From contig JADKDJ010000038.1 of assembly GCA_016718405.1 (NCBI GenBank), forward strand, positions 124,001 to 188,000: a DNA stretch of 64,000 nucleotides, read 5' to 3'. Under the pieces are notes generated by a model. It saw only the letters and a program-made list of their open reading frames with translations, was not told the DNA's origin and did no database searches. The DNA is from Candidatus Rhodoferax odensensis (GTDB lineage: Bacteria > Pseudomonadota > Gammaproteobacteria > Burkholderiales > Burkholderiaceae_C). Shown here one piece after another: positions 63,939 through 64,000 of the stretch. Each line of letters opens with the position of its first letter. Position 1 is the stretch's first letter. Both the position numbers and the translations under genes were made by a program.

Positions 63939-64000
63939 ATGGACAAAATTGATCGAAAAATTCTTCAAATCCTGCAAACCAACGCCCGCGCCAGCCTGCA
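63939..64000 (+). CDS. Lrp/AsnC family transcriptional regulator, N-terminal fragment
   Basis: The last 62 bases encode MDKIDRKILQILQTNARASL, the typical beginning of the Lrp/AsnC helix-turn-helix domain. The rest lies beyond the window. Lrp-family proteins control amino-acid metabolism, often of a neighbouring gene, but the partner is not visible. The ATG at 63939 is fixed by the conserved start. Confidence 0.85.
   Translation, partial: MDKIDRKILQILQTNARASL

Noticed and set aside
1..64000. tRNA, rRNA, CRISPR or insertion-sequence elements
   Set aside because: No T-loop-like tRNA pattern, rRNA stretch, regular direct repeats, transposase or integrase was seen by eye.

Overview
The window is a high-GC chromosomal stretch from a betaproteobacterium, most likely Burkholderiales and probably Comamonadaceae (Rhodoferax/Polaromonas-like). 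This rests on gene order and protein character: rimP-nusA-infB-rbfA-truB-typA, guaB-guaA, mltG-tmk-holB-pilZ-tatD, a RelA with a degenerate hydrolase domain, and a narK / kinase-phosphatase / nirBD / nasA / ybiB block. I saw no rRNA, tRNA, CRISPR array, integrase or insertion sequence.

Layout. 1-4.1 kb: two divergently oriented TonB-dependent receptors with related N-termini, one cut by the window edge. 4.2-12.7 kb: a translation operon (rimP, nusA, infB, rbfA, truB, typA) behind a promoter and a compact terminator-like hairpin. 12.7-20.1 kb: a DMT permease, an enoyl-CoA hydratase-fold enzyme, smpB, ratA-rnfH, a DUF4124 protein and guaB/guaA. 20.1-28.1 kb: signalling and accessory genes, including a receiver-GGDEF(degenerate)-EAL protein, a TadA fused to a DhlA-like haloalkane dehalogenase, an S66 carboxypeptidase, an adenylate cyclase-FHA protein and an orphan GspE/PilB ATPase. 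28.3-32.9 kb: the mltG-tmk-holB-pilZ-tatD-ankyrin operon on the minus strand. 32.9-44.8 kb: ygfZ, a badly damaged O-antigen ligase, a thioesterase-GNAT fusion, an exported hydratase-like protein, an alcohol dehydrogenase, AsmA, relA, an alpha/beta hydrolase and 3-hydroxybutyrate dehydrogenase. 45-54.5 kb: nitrate assimilation. 54.6-64 kb: DUF3667, a GNAT-VanY fusion, an SLC13 permease, ybiB, an HI0933-type flavoprotein, an M61 peptidase, a secreted repeat protein and the first codons of an Lrp/AsnC regulator.

Nitrate assimilation: NarK imports nitrate, NasA reduces it to nitrite and NirBD reduces nitrite to ammonium. A consensus -24/-12 (sigma-54) promoter and an NtrC-like dyad lie between nirB and the divergent kinase/phosphatase gene, and a near-consensus -24/-12 element precedes narK. 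This points to nitrogen-limitation control.

Cautions. Four genes (O-antigen ligase, nasA, the HI0933 flavoprotein and the M61 peptidase) are interrupted by one-base shifts that mostly fall in short G runs, and the ligase also carries an 11-G tract. Homopolymer sequencing errors are the simplest explanation, though real decay cannot be excluded. The most distinctive findings are the TadA-haloalkane dehalogenase fusion, the GNAT-VanY fusion, the exported hydratase-like protein, a structured 70-bp repeat present twice, and the sigma-54/NtrC arrangement at nirB.
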